A DNA stretch of 64,000 bases from Pseudomonas sputi (GCF_021603585.1 NZ_BQHI01000002.1:310001-374000); one strand, 5' to 3'; counted from the stretch's first letter, positions 29,501 through 38,196 are shown. Numbers and translations are program-made. Notes: generated by a model not told the origin, from the letters alone.

Positions 29501-31058
29501 ATCGAATGCTGAAACGGGCGGTGCTGACACTTTCGCCATCGTATCCGGTAATGAGCCAGGTTTTGTCTTTATGTCCCTTCCACATATAGACATCGCGAAA
29601 GGACACGCTTTTCTGTCGTAGATCCGGCACGAACCTTGAACCCGTGTCGGGCCCCAGGTATCTGACCAGTTTTCGACCATCGCTGGTGAACACCTGTTGA
29701 CCGAATACTTTCTTGATTTCCCGGTCTGCGATCTCCCAGCGTTTTGGCGGATCGATATCCAGTTGTTTCAAAGTGGTTTTCATCACCTCTGTATGCTGGT
29801 CGAGGGCCTCCATTACGCGCTTCTTGGTGGACTCGCTGTATTCGGCGTTTCTGTCTTCTTGCACGATGCCGTTGGCGACAGCCCAGTCCATCGCGGGAGC
29901 AATCCTGCTCCAGGCGACGATATCCAGTTCCTGTTCAGTGGCTTCTGTGGATTCCTCCAGAGGAAAGTCAACCAGTTGCTGGAATGTCATGTGGGGCACA
30001 CGGTCCGGTTCGATGGCGTCAGCCAGATGAAGTCCATGGACAAAGTTCACCCAGACGAGAGAGCTTCTATAGGGCAGGTCGACGGGAGTGTCGGAGCGAT
30101 GGAAGTCGATTGGAAATTCGCAGCGGTACAGGCAGGCCAGCAGGACCGCCTCGATTTCCGAAGTGACCCGATTGCTGCTCAGAAGGTGGTCTTCGAACTC
30201 GCTCCATATGGCCTGGTAGCTTTTCCCGTAGTTGGAGCGCTGATGCCAGGGATACCCTGCGATATCTCTCTCTGCATCAGTGTCACGTTGCTCCCACAAG
30301 CGGATTGCCCTGCTCAGCAGCTTGTTGCGAACGAGCGGTGAATCGTCTTGTTCAGTGTCGCTGCCGTACCATCCCAGTTTTGTCAGCAGCGACTTCGCCA
30401 GCTGGCTGGCGTCGGCCGATTGAAGGATTTGCTCCAGGTACACGGTGGGGGTCTGGCGAACGCGCGCTGCGGTGATATCGGAGGCGAGATTTTTCGCGAG
30501 ATGGCCGATCAGCGATTTGACTGACGCCGGCAAGAACTGTCTGATGGCTTCACGGATTTTGCTCTCGGTCAGACGGCCCAGCAGGGTCGAGAGGGGCAAG
30601 CGTTCTTTGGGTGGTAAGCTCCGGCTTTTCCGCAAAGCCTGGTGTTCCTCGAGGTTCGGAGTGCAGGCCAGCGAGTCGACGTCAATGCCGCGTTCCAATT
30701 GCAGCCCATGACGGGCGCGCTTTTCTTCCAGGGCGCGCAATGCGGCTTGGTGTTCCTCTTTATCGGCAGGATTCCAGGGGGAGATACCGTAATAAAGTGC
30801 CATCCGGGCGAGGCTGAACTGCCCGTCCGGGCGTAGAGTCAGTTTCAGTTTTCGGGCGATGGACGGGTTTTTTGCATCCAGGTCCAGAGGCGAGCCAGGA
30901 TGTGGCTTGAGGTAGGTATTGGTCAAGGCGCTGGCGGTGGAGGGCGTGTTACGCAGTTTTTCCAGCAACCTGCTGTACTCTTCCAGTAAGGCCTGATGCC
31001 GCGCGGGATAAGAGGAGCCTGCGTCGAGCGGGGCGCTGGAAGTCGAAGGGGGCAGCAT
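26586..31058 (-). CDS. Large polymorphic toxin-like protein with C-terminal deaminase-fold domain
   Basis: This 1490-residue protein has an N-terminal part resembling DUF6543/dermonecrotic-toxin-type Pseudomonas proteins (NTYLKPHPGSPLDLDAK near residue 50) and a long helical middle. A hydrophobic stretch (about 790-835, with FGMFTDTLSFALPLGKFVSGSA) could insert in membrane. The last 90 residues fit the nucleic acid/nucleotide deaminase superfamily: AYAEV and YVSVSGAQG strands, then D1435-S-E1437-S-K with the proton-shuttle Glu, and a zinc-site PPC1466EAC1469. The pattern recalls Pput_2613-type toxin deaminases, in which Asp can replace the usual first His. The codon composition is AT-richer than its neighbours. 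There is no signal peptide, no VgrG or TpsB, and no adjacent immunity gene. Activity is inferred. Confidence 0.75.
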   Translation of the reverse strand: MLPPSTSSAPLDAGSSYPARHQALLEEYSRLLEKLRNTPSTASALTNTYLKPHPGSPLDLDAKNPSIARKLKLTLRPDGQFSLARMALYYGISPWNPADKEEHQAALRALEEKRARHGLQLERGIDVDSLACTPNLEEHQALRKSRSLPPKERLPLSTLLGRLTESKIREAIRQFLPASVKSLIGHLAKNLASDITAARVRQTPTVYLEQILQSADASQLAKSLLTKLGWYGSDTEQDDSPLVRNKLLSRAIRLWEQRDTDAERDIAGYPWHQRSNYGKSYQAIWSEFEDHLLSSNRVTSEIEAVLLACLYRCEFPIDFHRSDTPVDLPYRSSLVWVNFVHGLHLADAIEPDRVPHMTFQQLVDFPLEESTEATEQELDIVAWSRIAPAMDWAVANGIVQEDRNAEYSESTKKRVMEALDQHTEVMKTTLKQLDIDPPKRWEIADREIKKVFGQQVFTSDGRKLVRYLGPDTGSRFVPDLRQKSVSFRDVYMWKGHKDKTWLITGYDGESVSTARFSIRSDGSIETTAKWIPEAIRLRTLPDVNVLFESQYNTYLNMIKSAYRQLLISLFSHLPHDDRLAIEYGETKIYTVRSSTKDLEASQEKPSLTMPLRLRMGFILSMTYNDRTCWYECLPRAGIIRQRTDFNADMLNGRLTTEEWRIRGKVRVTVRRGKPVPLDWGAYEIGRAPKKEATCIAIIEQLGVTFPPEAPTGHPPAITSKRASEIALFIARDHLYVAEDKLYANARQQTELEKAEERRHTLLIKIGKWVPFFGNLDDLHSDDPRKSINAVFGMFTDTLSFALPLGKFVSGSARLASTAVRLGYKQVLPQFSRLTQKLLITSLRNFNPLDGAPTLGKVLVHGLYAVNRLALRAAIRQINRLTGRAGSYDFVKGLPQVTDPGSYKLLAASDNLVSTRGFDDLPARRVDSATLLDYRMLDPMTDKPFGPPLADKLYRLSLGRSAYRPIQKTDQHVFVEVAEHATIRELPEIDGQMTVYIDNVPYRLDGDWLRRIELIDESSKFKRTSCRIKRAPGSDICVNEFITGDPHPDTPPLRSFDPNKGYAPWFGERLCTPQARHSVEGEYFLRDGRLYHLLNGEPKRWKGDFTQLGFAQKKPVPKDVILADVQFQKGIYVRIEIQGSYQDSNELHRIGAIVVPSLVTSDNLLFTRVNTDKYYLATFPADKDLSELQTLTMKQLSQDDLMEGTRGAELLRTYEGSLTANNLAAIYGTDAVERAMKTMERIAIPLGTPPNPPANMQWIKLDTSPGEALMFDQRTRMIVTQSSEGATTWSRSHEASETLRQRTAEIFDTLFMEQTIPQNTESLFRIDRTMKKLNDLLPKSQRRSNPRNIAYAEVIKTDGVREVYVSVSGAQGTTGKLPLFKTYLGAEHVQRGDATYFNVDLSGPPTRSGLLMDSHENLLAIPKTYPELPAVPTSLDSESKLISFIHRKYPDKQAIRSVNIATTMPPCEACAVIVKAFGHTGANDWLNVIWR

Positions 31059-31234
31059 GTTTGATTGTCCTTTTGGTGTGGAGGGATCCGTAAGGCTTTA
31101 GCCCTCAAGGGGGCGGTTTGCAGTAGATCGCTTCCAAAAGGCAGAAGGGCGGTACATATGTCTTGTCGGAAAGGAGTTGAAGCGCCCGTCGCTTGCCTAG
31201 ATTCACAAGCCAACCTAGTCTCGTGATAGCGATT

Positions 31235-31246
31235 TCGTCCGGACGA
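31235..31246. promoter_or_regulatory. Palindrome upstream of the GGDEF-EAL gene
   Basis: A perfect 12-base palindrome TCGTCCGGACGA ends 31 bases before the start at 31277, in the 218-base divergent gap between the toxin-like gene and the GGDEF-EAL gene. It is a candidate operator for either direction; which regulator would bind is unknown. Confidence 0.35.
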
Positions 31247-31276
31247 CGAACGGACTGTGCTCACGCAAGGAATCCC

Positions 31277-33739
31277 ATGAAGCAAAAGCGGACTCTCGGA
31301 ACGCCTCGGTTGCTGGGCATTGTCTGGCCATTTATCGCCGTCGTGCTGTTTCAAGCCTTGCTGGGGGGCGTGAGCCTCTATGTCCTTTCGGCCGTTCGCG
31401 GTTATGTGGCGGGCGAGAGTCTTTGGTCCAAGGGCCAGAAAGACGCCATCTATTACCTCAATCTTTATGCCGACAGCCGTGACGAGGCGATTTACCTCAA
31501 ATATCAGAAAGCAATCGCTGTGCCTCAGGGTGGTCATCAGTTGCGAGTGGCACTGGACAGGCAACCGCCGGACCTCCAATCGGCGCGCGAGGGCATTCTC
31601 AAGGGCGGCAATCATCCGGATGATGTCTCCAGCCTGATCTGGCTGTATCTGAATTTCCGTCATTTCAGTTATCTGGAAATCGCCATCGACCGCTGGACGC
31701 TGGGTGATGCCTATCTGGTGGAACTTGATGATGTTGCGCGAGAGATGCATCGGTCCATCACCGCCAATGCCGCCACCGATGCGGATATCCGGCGCTGGAA
31801 GGCCCGGATCTATGCGATCAACGATGGCGTGACCCCCGCCGCCAAGGCCTTCAGCGATGCTCTGGGAGAGGGGTCGCGGGTGATCCTGCGCCTGTTGTTG
31901 TTCACCAACCTTGCCACGGCGCTGGGCCTGATCGTTCTGGCATTGCTGCGTACCCGCAAACTGCTCAAGCAACGCCATGCCTTCGCCGAGGCCTTGCAGC
32001 TGGAAAAGGACCGGGCCCACATTACTCTGCAGTCGATTGGCGACGGGGTGATCACCACCGACGTGAGCGGGGCAATTGAATACATGAACCCGGCCGCCGA
32101 AGCCTTGACCCACTGGAAAGCCGAACAGGCGGCCGGGCTGCCGCTGGCGGCCCTGTTCAATCTGCTGGACGACAACGCCCAGACCGAAGGGCTGACCTTG
32201 ATCGAGCATATTCTCAGCGGTCAGCTCAGCGGTGGCAGCGAACACTCCAGGCTGATCCAGCGCCTCGACGGCAGTACCGTGTCGGTAACCCTGGTCGGGG
32301 CACCGATCCGCAACTCCGACAAGGTCAGCGGCACTGTACTGGTGCTGCATGACATGACGCAGGAGCGGCAATACATCGCCAATCTGTCGTGGCAGGCCAC
32401 CCACGATGCACTGACCGGGCTGGCCAACCGTCGCGAGTTCGAATACCGCCTCGAACAGGGCCTGCACAATCTGACCCGGCAACCCGGCCGCCATGCGCTG
32501 ATGTTTCTCGACCTCGACCAGTTCAAACTGGTCAACGACACCTGTGGGCATGCGGCGGGCGACGAGTTGCTGCGGCATATCTGTGCGTTGCTGCAATCGG
32601 GCCTGCGCGAAGGCGACACCCTTGCGCGCCTGGGCGGCGACGAGTTCGGCATCTTGCTGGAGAACTGCGCCCCGGAGGCGGCGGAGAAGATTGCCGAGAG
32701 CTTGCGCCAGACCGTGCAGAACCTGCACTTCGTCTGGAAGGGGCGACCGTTCCTGACCACCGTCAGCATTGGTCTGGTGCACGTCGCGCAAACCCCGACC
32801 ACCCTGGAGGCCTCGTTGCGGGCCGCCGACATGGCCTGCTACATGGCCAAGGAAAAGGGCCGCAACCGGGTGCAGGTCTACCATGCCGACGATTCAGAGC
32901 TGTCCCTGCGTTTTGGCGAGATGGCCTGGGTGCAGCGCCTGCACATGGCACTGGAAGAAAACCGCTTTTGTCTGTACGCCCAGGAAATTGCGCCATTGAG
33001 TTCGGCTGCCGGTGGCTCAGGCGGGCATATCGAGATTCTGCTGCGACTGCACGATGAGGCGGGCCGGATGATCCTGCCGGACAGTTTTATACCGGCGGCG
33101 GAACGTTACGGATTGATGACGTCGCTGGATCGCTGGGTTGTGCAGAATGTATTCAAGGTTATTGCCCAGTGTATTAACGATAAGTGTCAGAGTCCTCTGG
33201 CAATGTGTGCGATTAATCTTTCAGGCATTACTATCGGAGATGACGCGTTCTTGCACTTTCTACGCGAACAGTTTGATAACTACGGTGTACCGCCTGAAAT
33301 GATTTGTTTTGAAATTACAGAAACCAGCGCCATTGCGAATCTTGGGAGTGCAATCAAATTTATTAATGAACTCAAGGGCTTGGGTTGTTATTTCTCGCTT
33401 GACGACTTTTGCGCCGGAATGTCTTCATTCGCTTATCTGAAACATTTGCCTGTAGACTTCCTGAAGATCGACGGGAGTTTCGTAAAGGATATGCTGGACG
33501 ACCCGATTAACCGTGCAATGGTCGAAGTGATCAATCACATCGGACATGTCATGGGTAAGCAGACAATTGCCGAGTTTGTCGAAACAGCGCAGATCGAGCA
33601 GGCATTGCTTGAAATCGGCGTGGATTACGCTCAGGGTTATGTTGTGGAGCGTCCGCAGTTGTTTACCTGTGACAGTTTGCAAAGTCGGCCGGCCAGACCG
33701 CAGCCGTTGTTATTCAAGGCGCCTGGCACGTTCCGTTGA
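31277..33739 (+). CDS. Membrane PAS-GGDEF-EAL c-di-GMP enzyme
   Basis: This 820-residue protein has two transmembrane helices (about 12-35 and 198-218) around a periplasmic helical sensor, then a PAS domain (about 245-365). A GGDEF domain follows with an intact GGDEF at RLGGDEF, and then an EAL domain (about 555-800). The EAL motif reads EILLRL and the lid loop DDFCAGMSSF, against the common EAL and DDFGxGxSS; the metal-site Asp pair and KIDGSFV are kept, so it may still hydrolyse c-di-GMP. The last 600 bases are clearly AT-richer than the rest. ATG 31277 begins at the first helix. Confidence 0.9.
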   Translation: MKQKRTLGTPRLLGIVWPFIAVVLFQALLGGVSLYVLSAVRGYVAGESLWSKGQKDAIYYLNLYADSRDEAIYLKYQKAIAVPQGGHQLRVALDRQPPDLQSAREGILKGGNHPDDVSSLIWLYLNFRHFSYLEIAIDRWTLGDAYLVELDDVAREMHRSITANAATDADIRRWKARIYAINDGVTPAAKAFSDALGEGSRVILRLLLFTNLATALGLIVLALLRTRKLLKQRHAFAEALQLEKDRAHITLQSIGDGVITTDVSGAIEYMNPAAEALTHWKAEQAAGLPLAALFNLLDDNAQTEGLTLIEHILSGQLSGGSEHSRLIQRLDGSTVSVTLVGAPIRNSDKVSGTVLVLHDMTQERQYIANLSWQATHDALTGLANRREFEYRLEQGLHNLTRQPGRHALMFLDLDQFKLVNDTCGHAAGDELLRHICALLQSGLREGDTLARLGGDEFGILLENCAPEAAEKIAESLRQTVQNLHFVWKGRPFLTTVSIGLVHVAQTPTTLEASLRAADMACYMAKEKGRNRVQVYHADDSELSLRFGEMAWVQRLHMALEENRFCLYAQEIAPLSSAAGGSGGHIEILLRLHDEAGRMILPDSFIPAAERYGLMTSLDRWVVQNVFKVIAQCINDKCQSPLAMCAINLSGITIGDDAFLHFLREQFDNYGVPPEMICFEITETSAIANLGSAIKFINELKGLGCYFSLDDFCAGMSSFAYLKHLPVDFLKIDGSFVKDMLDDPINRAMVEVINHIGHVMGKQTIAEFVETAQIEQALLEIGVDYAQGYVVERPQLFTCDSLQSRPARPQPLLFKAPGTFR

Positions 33740-33785
33740 AGTCTCTTGCCGATCCTTACAATCACAAATCAAAAGGAGCCGAACA

Positions 33786-34583
33786 GTGATCGACACATTC
33801 AACCGAACCGGACCACTCATGGAAGCTGCAAGTTATCCCGCCTGGGCGCAACAGTTAATCCAGGATTGCAGCGAGAGCAAACGCCGGGTTGTCGAACATG
33901 AACTTTATCTGCGTATGCGTGATAACAAGCTCAGCGCCAAAACCATGCGCCAGTACCTGATCGGGGGCTGGCCCGTCGTTGAGCAATTCGCGTTGTACAT
34001 GGCGCAGAATCTCACCAAAACCAAATTCGCCCGCCACCCGGGTGAAGACATGGCGCGGCGCTGGTTGATGCGCAATATCCGCGTCGAACTCAACCATGCC
34101 GATTACTGGCTGCACTGGAGCCGGGCCCATGGGGTGAGCCTGGAAGATCTGCAGGCGCAGCAAGTACCACCGGAATTGCATGCCCTGAGCCACTGGTGCT
34201 GGCACACCAGTTCGGCGGACTCGCTGATCGTGGCCATCGCGGCCACCAACTACGCGATCGAGGGCGCGACAGGGGAGTGGTCGGCGCTGGTGTGTTCAAC
34301 GGGGGTCTATGCCGCCGCTTTCCCTGAAGAGGATCGCAAGCGGGCCATGAAGTGGCTGAAGATGCACGCCCAATACGATGATGCCCACCCGTGGGAGGCG
34401 CTGGAGATCATCTGCACCCTGGCCGGGATGAACCCGAGCAAAGCCTTGCAGGCGGAACTGCGACAGGCCATCTGCAAGAGCTACGACTACATGTACCTGT
34501 TCCTTGAGCGCTGCCTGCAGCTTGAGCTGTCGGAGCGGGTGGTAATGGTCGGGCGCGAGCGTCGGGCGCTGGTCGAGAGCTAG
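33786..34583 (+). CDS. undA: UndA-type medium-chain fatty acid decarboxylase (1-undecene forming)
   Basis: The GTG start at 33786 follows AAAGGAG and gives 265 residues. The sequence has the heme-oxygenase-like diiron fold with E66, E101, H104 (VELNH), E159, H194, D198 and H201 (HAQYDDAH). These positions and their numbering agree with the UndA ligands I recall (E101, H104 and H194 in the first report; the diiron description adds the others). UndA converts lauric acid to 1-undecene with O2, a volatile typical of Pseudomonas. It is often annotated as a TenA-family regulator, but no DNA-binding domain is seen. The gene is monocistronic, with a terminator after it. Confidence 0.88.
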   Translation: MIDTFNRTGPLMEAASYPAWAQQLIQDCSESKRRVVEHELYLRMRDNKLSAKTMRQYLIGGWPVVEQFALYMAQNLTKTKFARHPGEDMARRWLMRNIRVELNHADYWLHWSRAHGVSLEDLQAQQVPPELHALSHWCWHTSSADSLIVAIAATNYAIEGATGEWSALVCSTGVYAAAFPEEDRKRAMKWLKMHAQYDDAHPWEALEIICTLAGMNPSKALQAELRQAICKSYDYMYLFLERCLQLELSERVVMVGRERRALVES

Positions 34584-34600
34584 TTTCGGCGACATCAATG

Positions 34601-34628
34601 AAAAACGGGAGCCTCGGCTCCCGTTTTT
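34601..34628. terminator. Bidirectional terminator between undA and the GGDEF gene
   Basis: Perfect 12-base inverted repeat AAAAACGGGAGC (34601-34612) and GCTCCCGTTTTT (34617-34628) with a 4-base loop, giving a T tract on both strands. Confidence 0.93.
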
Positions 34629-34644
34629 CATTGGCTGCAAAAAT

Positions 34645-35571
34645 CTAACCTGCCATGGTCAGGCGATTTCGCCCTTCGCGCTTGGCGACGTACAGCGCGC
34701 TGTCGGCCCGGCGCAACAGGCTGTCGGCGGATTCACCCGGCAACAGGGTCGAGCAGCCAAGGCTCACGGTCAGTTCGATCAGTTGGCCATCGGCGTAATA
34801 GTCCTGGGCCTGTACCGCATGGCGCAGGCGTTCGCCGACCATTGCAGCGGCTTCACGGCTGGTGTTGGAAAGCAGAATCAGGAACTCTTCCCCGCCATAG
34901 CGAAACACCATATCAACGTTGCGTAACTGATCCTTGATCGATGCGGCCACGGCTTTGAGCACCTGATCGCCGGCACCGTGACCATGAAGGTCATTGACCT
35001 GTTTGAAGTGGTCGATGTCCAGCATCAGCAGTGACAATGGCTGCAGGTGTCGACGGGACATTTCGATTTCCCGATGCAGGGTCTGTTCCATGGCGATGCG
35101 GTTGCCGGCACCGGTCAGCGGGTCACGCAGTGCCGTTTGCGTGGCGACGCGATACAGCAGGGCATTACGCATCGGATACAGCAGGGTCGACAGCAATGAC
35201 TCGAAATTGCCCAGCTCCTGCTCGCTGAACCGTTGATTGCGGCGGAACACCAACTCGCCCATATGCTCGCCTTCGTGGCTCAGGCTGTAGCTGGCCGAGT
35301 GGTGCCCGCGGGCACCGAACTCCAGGCGCAGGTCGCTACCGTTGTGCACGTAGATCAGGGCGTCCAGCGGTACCAGGCGCTGAACTTCGCGGAAAAACAG
35401 ACCGAGAATACGTTGAGGCTCGAGGCTGGTTTGCAGTTGCAGGCTCATTTGTTGGCGCAATTGCGCCAGGCTGACAGGTCGCGCCAGCAGGGGAGGCAGC
35501 TGACCAAAGCCCAGGCGTTGCAATTTGGCACTGTCGAAGTCAATTGCAGTGGTCTGGGAGGGTGATTTCAT
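34645..35571 (-). CDS. Diguanylate cyclase (GAF-like + GGDEF)
   Basis: This 308-residue cytosolic protein has an N-terminal GAF-like sensor part (about 30-140) and a GGDEF domain (about 145-305) with active site GGEEF in FRYGGEEF. The RNVD sequence five residues before it is an RxxD inhibitory site. It should make c-di-GMP from GTP with product inhibition, and the signal it senses is unknown. It is convergent with undA across a shared terminator. Reading of the active-site residues makes cyclase function likely. Confidence 0.9.
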   Translation of the reverse strand: MKSPSQTTAIDFDSAKLQRLGFGQLPPLLARPVSLAQLRQQMSLQLQTSLEPQRILGLFFREVQRLVPLDALIYVHNGSDLRLEFGARGHHSASYSLSHEGEHMGELVFRRNQRFSEQELGNFESLLSTLLYPMRNALLYRVATQTALRDPLTGAGNRIAMEQTLHREIEMSRRHLQPLSLLMLDIDHFKQVNDLHGHGAGDQVLKAVAASIKDQLRNVDMVFRYGGEEFLILLSNTSREAAAMVGERLRHAVQAQDYYADGQLIELTVSLGCSTLLPGESADSLLRRADSALYVAKREGRNRLTMAG

Positions 35572-35933
35572 ATGGCGTGAGCCCCTAAGCAGTAAGTCTG
35601 TCTTACAGGCTGGGTGAGAGCGGCTATGGGCTGCGCGTCATACTGATCCATCAGTCCCGTAGGACATTTGGCGTAAGTTTAGTCTGCCCGATGACGATTA
35701 GTCAGCTATCGAATCAGGCCCTGCCCGACTGCCTTCACACGGCGTGCTTTGAGCAAATGTAGAGCGAAAGTCATGCCATACGGTTCATATTTTTTGAAAG
35801 CCGTTGCGAATCAATGGTTTGAGATTTACGCGGCAGAAATGACGGTGGTTATTTGACTGAGATGGCCGCGCTGGAAGCGGCAATTGCATGCCGCGACGGG
35901 ATTCCGCCACGGCAACAAATGCGACGTATGGCA
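35572..35933. other. Intergenic region between the diguanylate cyclase and yciK genes
   Basis: These 362 bases carry no convincing gene. The right part holds the hairpin listed separately (35889-35914). The left part should contain the promoter of the diguanylate cyclase gene, but no strong -35/-10 pair was recognised. Confidence 0.6.
35889..35914 (-). terminator. Hairpin after yciK (possible terminator)
   Basis: On the minus strand an 11-base stem with two G-U pairs (TGCCGTGGCGG and CCGTCGCGGCA) closes a 4-base loop. It lies 20 bases after the yciK stop. No proper T tract follows, so it may stabilise the 3' end rather than terminate. Confidence 0.4.
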
Positions 35934-36674
35934 TTACTGGGCGTTGAAAGCCTGGCCATTGATACCTGTGCTGTCCGGGCCCATCAGGTACAGATAGACC
36001 GGCATGATCTCTTCCGGCGTCGGGTTGTTCAGCGGGTTTTCACCCGGATACGCCTGCGCACGCATGCTGGTGCGGGTTCCCCCCGGGTTGATGCTGTTGG
36101 AGCGTACCGGCGCCACGCCGTCGACTTCATCGGCCAGGGTCTGCATCAGGCCTTCGGTGGCGAACTTCGATACGCCATAAGCGCCCCAGTAGGCCCGTCC
36201 CTTGCGCCCGACGCTGCTGGAGGTGAACACCACCGAAGCGTCCTGCGACAGCTTGAGCAGCGGCAGCAGGGTGCTGGTGAGCATGAACATCGCGTTGACG
36301 TTGACCTGCATGACGCGCATGAAGTTTTCACCGGACAACTGCTCGATCGGCGTGCGCGGACCGATGATCGAGGCGTTGTGCAGCAGGCCGTCGAGGTGGC
36401 CGAACTCGGTCTCGATCATCGCCGCCAGCTCATCGTACTGATGGGGCAGGGCGGTTTCGAGGTTGAACGGGATTACAGCCGGCTGCGGATGCCCGGCCGC
36501 TTCGATCTCGTCATAGACCTGGGTCAGGTTGGCTTCGGTCTTGCCCAGCAACAATACGGTCGCACCGTGGGCGGCATAGGTCTTGGCGGCGGCCGCGCCG
36601 ATGCCGCGACCGGCACCGGTGACCAGAATGACCCGATCCTTGAGCAATTCGGGGCGAGCGGAGTAATCAAACAT
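35934..36674 (-). CDS. yciK: YciK-type short-chain dehydrogenase
   Basis: This 246-residue SDR starts at ATG 36674 (MFDYSARPELLKDRVILVTGAG). It has the TGAGRGIG loop, an NAS motif in place of NNAG, and YGVSK as the catalytic Tyr/Lys pair. It matches the YciK group of SDRs that lies in the ubiG-mupP neighbourhood in Pseudomonas. It is the last gene of the minus-strand set with mupP and ubiG. The substrate is unknown. Confidence 0.88.
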   Translation of the reverse strand: MFDYSARPELLKDRVILVTGAGRGIGAAAAKTYAAHGATVLLLGKTEANLTQVYDEIEAAGHPQPAVIPFNLETALPHQYDELAAMIETEFGHLDGLLHNASIIGPRTPIEQLSGENFMRVMQVNVNAMFMLTSTLLPLLKLSQDASVVFTSSSVGRKGRAYWGAYGVSKFATEGLMQTLADEVDGVAPVRSNSINPGGTRTSMRAQAYPGENPLNNPTPEEIMPVYLYLMGPDSTGINGQAFNAQ

Positions 36675-36764
36675 AAAAAACCTCATCAAGAGTCAGATCG
36701 TTCCCGCGTCCAGGCGTCGAACCGTCCGCGCGGGAATGCAGCCAATGACGCTCCGCGCCAGGTC

Positions 36765-37436
36765 TCAGCAACTGCAGAGTGCGTTATCCAGTACCTTGCG
36801 CAATTCCAGCGGATGATCCACCACCACGTCCGCCCCCCAGTGCCGAGGGTTATCGTCGGGATGAATGTAGCCGTAGGTCACGGCGGCGGTCTTGGTGCCG
36901 GCGTCACGACCGGATTCGATATCGCGCAGATCATCGCCGATAAACAGGACGGTCGACGGATCCAGATCAAGCATCTTGCAGGCAAGGATCAGCATTTCGG
37001 GATCCGGCTTGCTGTTCTTCACATGATCCGGGCAGATCAGCAGGGCCGAGCGCTCGGCCAGCCCCAGTTGCTGCATGATCGGTTCGGCGAAGCGCAGCGG
37101 CTTGTTGGTGACCACGCCCCAGATCAGATTGGCTTTCTCGATGTCGGCCAGTAATTCGCCCATGCCGTCGAACAGCTTGCTGTGCACGGCGCAGCCCACG
37201 AGATAGCGCTCGAGGAACTCCAGGCGCAACTCCTCGAAGCCCGGCGACTCCGGATCCATCGAGAACGTCACCGCGACCATGGCCTTGGCGCCGCCGGAGA
37301 TTTCGTCGCGAATGTGTTTGTCGTTCATCGGTGGCAAACCGCGATCCGCGCGCATCGCCTGGCAGATGGCGATGAAGTCCGGCGCGGTGTCGAGCAGAGT
37401 GCCGTCCATGTCGAAAAGGACTGCTCTGATGGCCAT
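36765..37436 (-). CDS. mupP: N-acetylmuramic acid 6-phosphate phosphatase MupP (HAD family)
   Basis: This 223-residue HAD-superfamily phosphatase has the nucleophile Asp motif [10 protein letters not shown] at the N terminus, TNKP in motif II, KPDPEM in motif III and [10 protein letters not shown] in motif IV. Its place between ubiG and yciK agrees with MupP of Pseudomonas. MupP dephosphorylates MurNAc-6P in the peptidoglycan-recycling route to UDP-MurNAc that gives intrinsic fosfomycin resistance. It starts 4 bases after the ubiG stop, so the two are co-translated. A phosphoglycolate phosphatase role is the main alternative from family similarity. Confidence 0.88.
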   Translation of the reverse strand: MAIRAVLFDMDGTLLDTAPDFIAICQAMRADRGLPPMNDKHIRDEISGGAKAMVAVTFSMDPESPGFEELRLEFLERYLVGCAVHSKLFDGMGELLADIEKANLIWGVVTNKPLRFAEPIMQQLGLAERSALLICPDHVKNSKPDPEMLILACKMLDLDPSTVLFIGDDLRDIESGRDAGTKTAAVTYGYIHPDDNPRHWGADVVVDHPLELRKVLDNALCSC

Positions 37437-37440
37437 CGGC

Positions 37441-38139
37441 TTATTCCTCGCGCAGGGTCTGGATCATGTAGTTGACGTCAACGTCCGCCGCCAGCTTGTA
37501 GTGCTTGGTCAGCGGGTTGTAGGTCAGACCGATGATGTCCTTGACGGTCAGGCCGGCCATGCGGCTCCAGGCGCCGAGCTCGGACGGGCGGATGAATTTC
37601 TTGAAGTCGTGAGTGCCGCGCGGCAGCAGCTTCATGATGTATTCGGCGCCGACGATGGCGAACAGGTACGCCTTCGGGTTGCGGTTGATGGTGGAGAAGA
37701 ACACCTGGCCGCCGGGCTTGACCATGCGGAAGCAGGCGCGGATCACCGAGGACGGATCCGGTACGTGCTCGAGCATTTCCAGGCAGGTGACGACGTCGAA
37801 CTGCTCGGGCATTTCTTCGGCCAGGGCTTCGGCGGTGATCTGGCGGTATTCGACGTTCACGCCGGATTCCAGCTGATGCAGTTGCGCGACTGCCAGCGGC
37901 GCTTCGCCCATGTCGATGCCGGTCACGGTCGCGCCGCGCTGGGCCATGGCTTCGCTGAGAATGCCGCCGCCGCAGCCGACGTCGAGGACCTTCTTGCCGG
38001 CCAGGTTGACGCGCTCGTCAATCCAGTTGACCCGCAGCGGGTTGATGTCGTGCAGCGGTTTGAACTCGCTTTCGCGGTCCCACCAGCGATGGGCCAGGGC
38101 TTCGAATTTGGCGATTTCGGCGTGGTCGACGTTGCTCAT
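37441..38139 (-). CDS. ubiG: UbiG, ubiquinone biosynthesis O-methyltransferase
   Basis: This 232-residue SAM methyltransferase has the motif [16 protein letters not shown] and the UbiG-specific N terminus [17 protein letters not shown]. It carries out both O-methylation steps of ubiquinone synthesis. It lies between mtaD and mupP on the minus strand, as in other pseudomonads. Confidence 0.95.
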   Translation of the reverse strand: MSNVDHAEIAKFEALAHRWWDRESEFKPLHDINPLRVNWIDERVNLAGKKVLDVGCGGGILSEAMAQRGATVTGIDMGEAPLAVAQLHQLESGVNVEYRQITAEALAEEMPEQFDVVTCLEMLEHVPDPSSVIRACFRMVKPGGQVFFSTINRNPKAYLFAIVGAEYIMKLLPRGTHDFKKFIRPSELGAWSRMAGLTVKDIIGLTYNPLTKHYKLAADVDVNYMIQTLREE

Positions 38140-38196
38140 GATTCAATCCTCTAAAACTTGAAAAAGGCTGTAGCCCCGGAGTTTGCCCCGGGGTGT

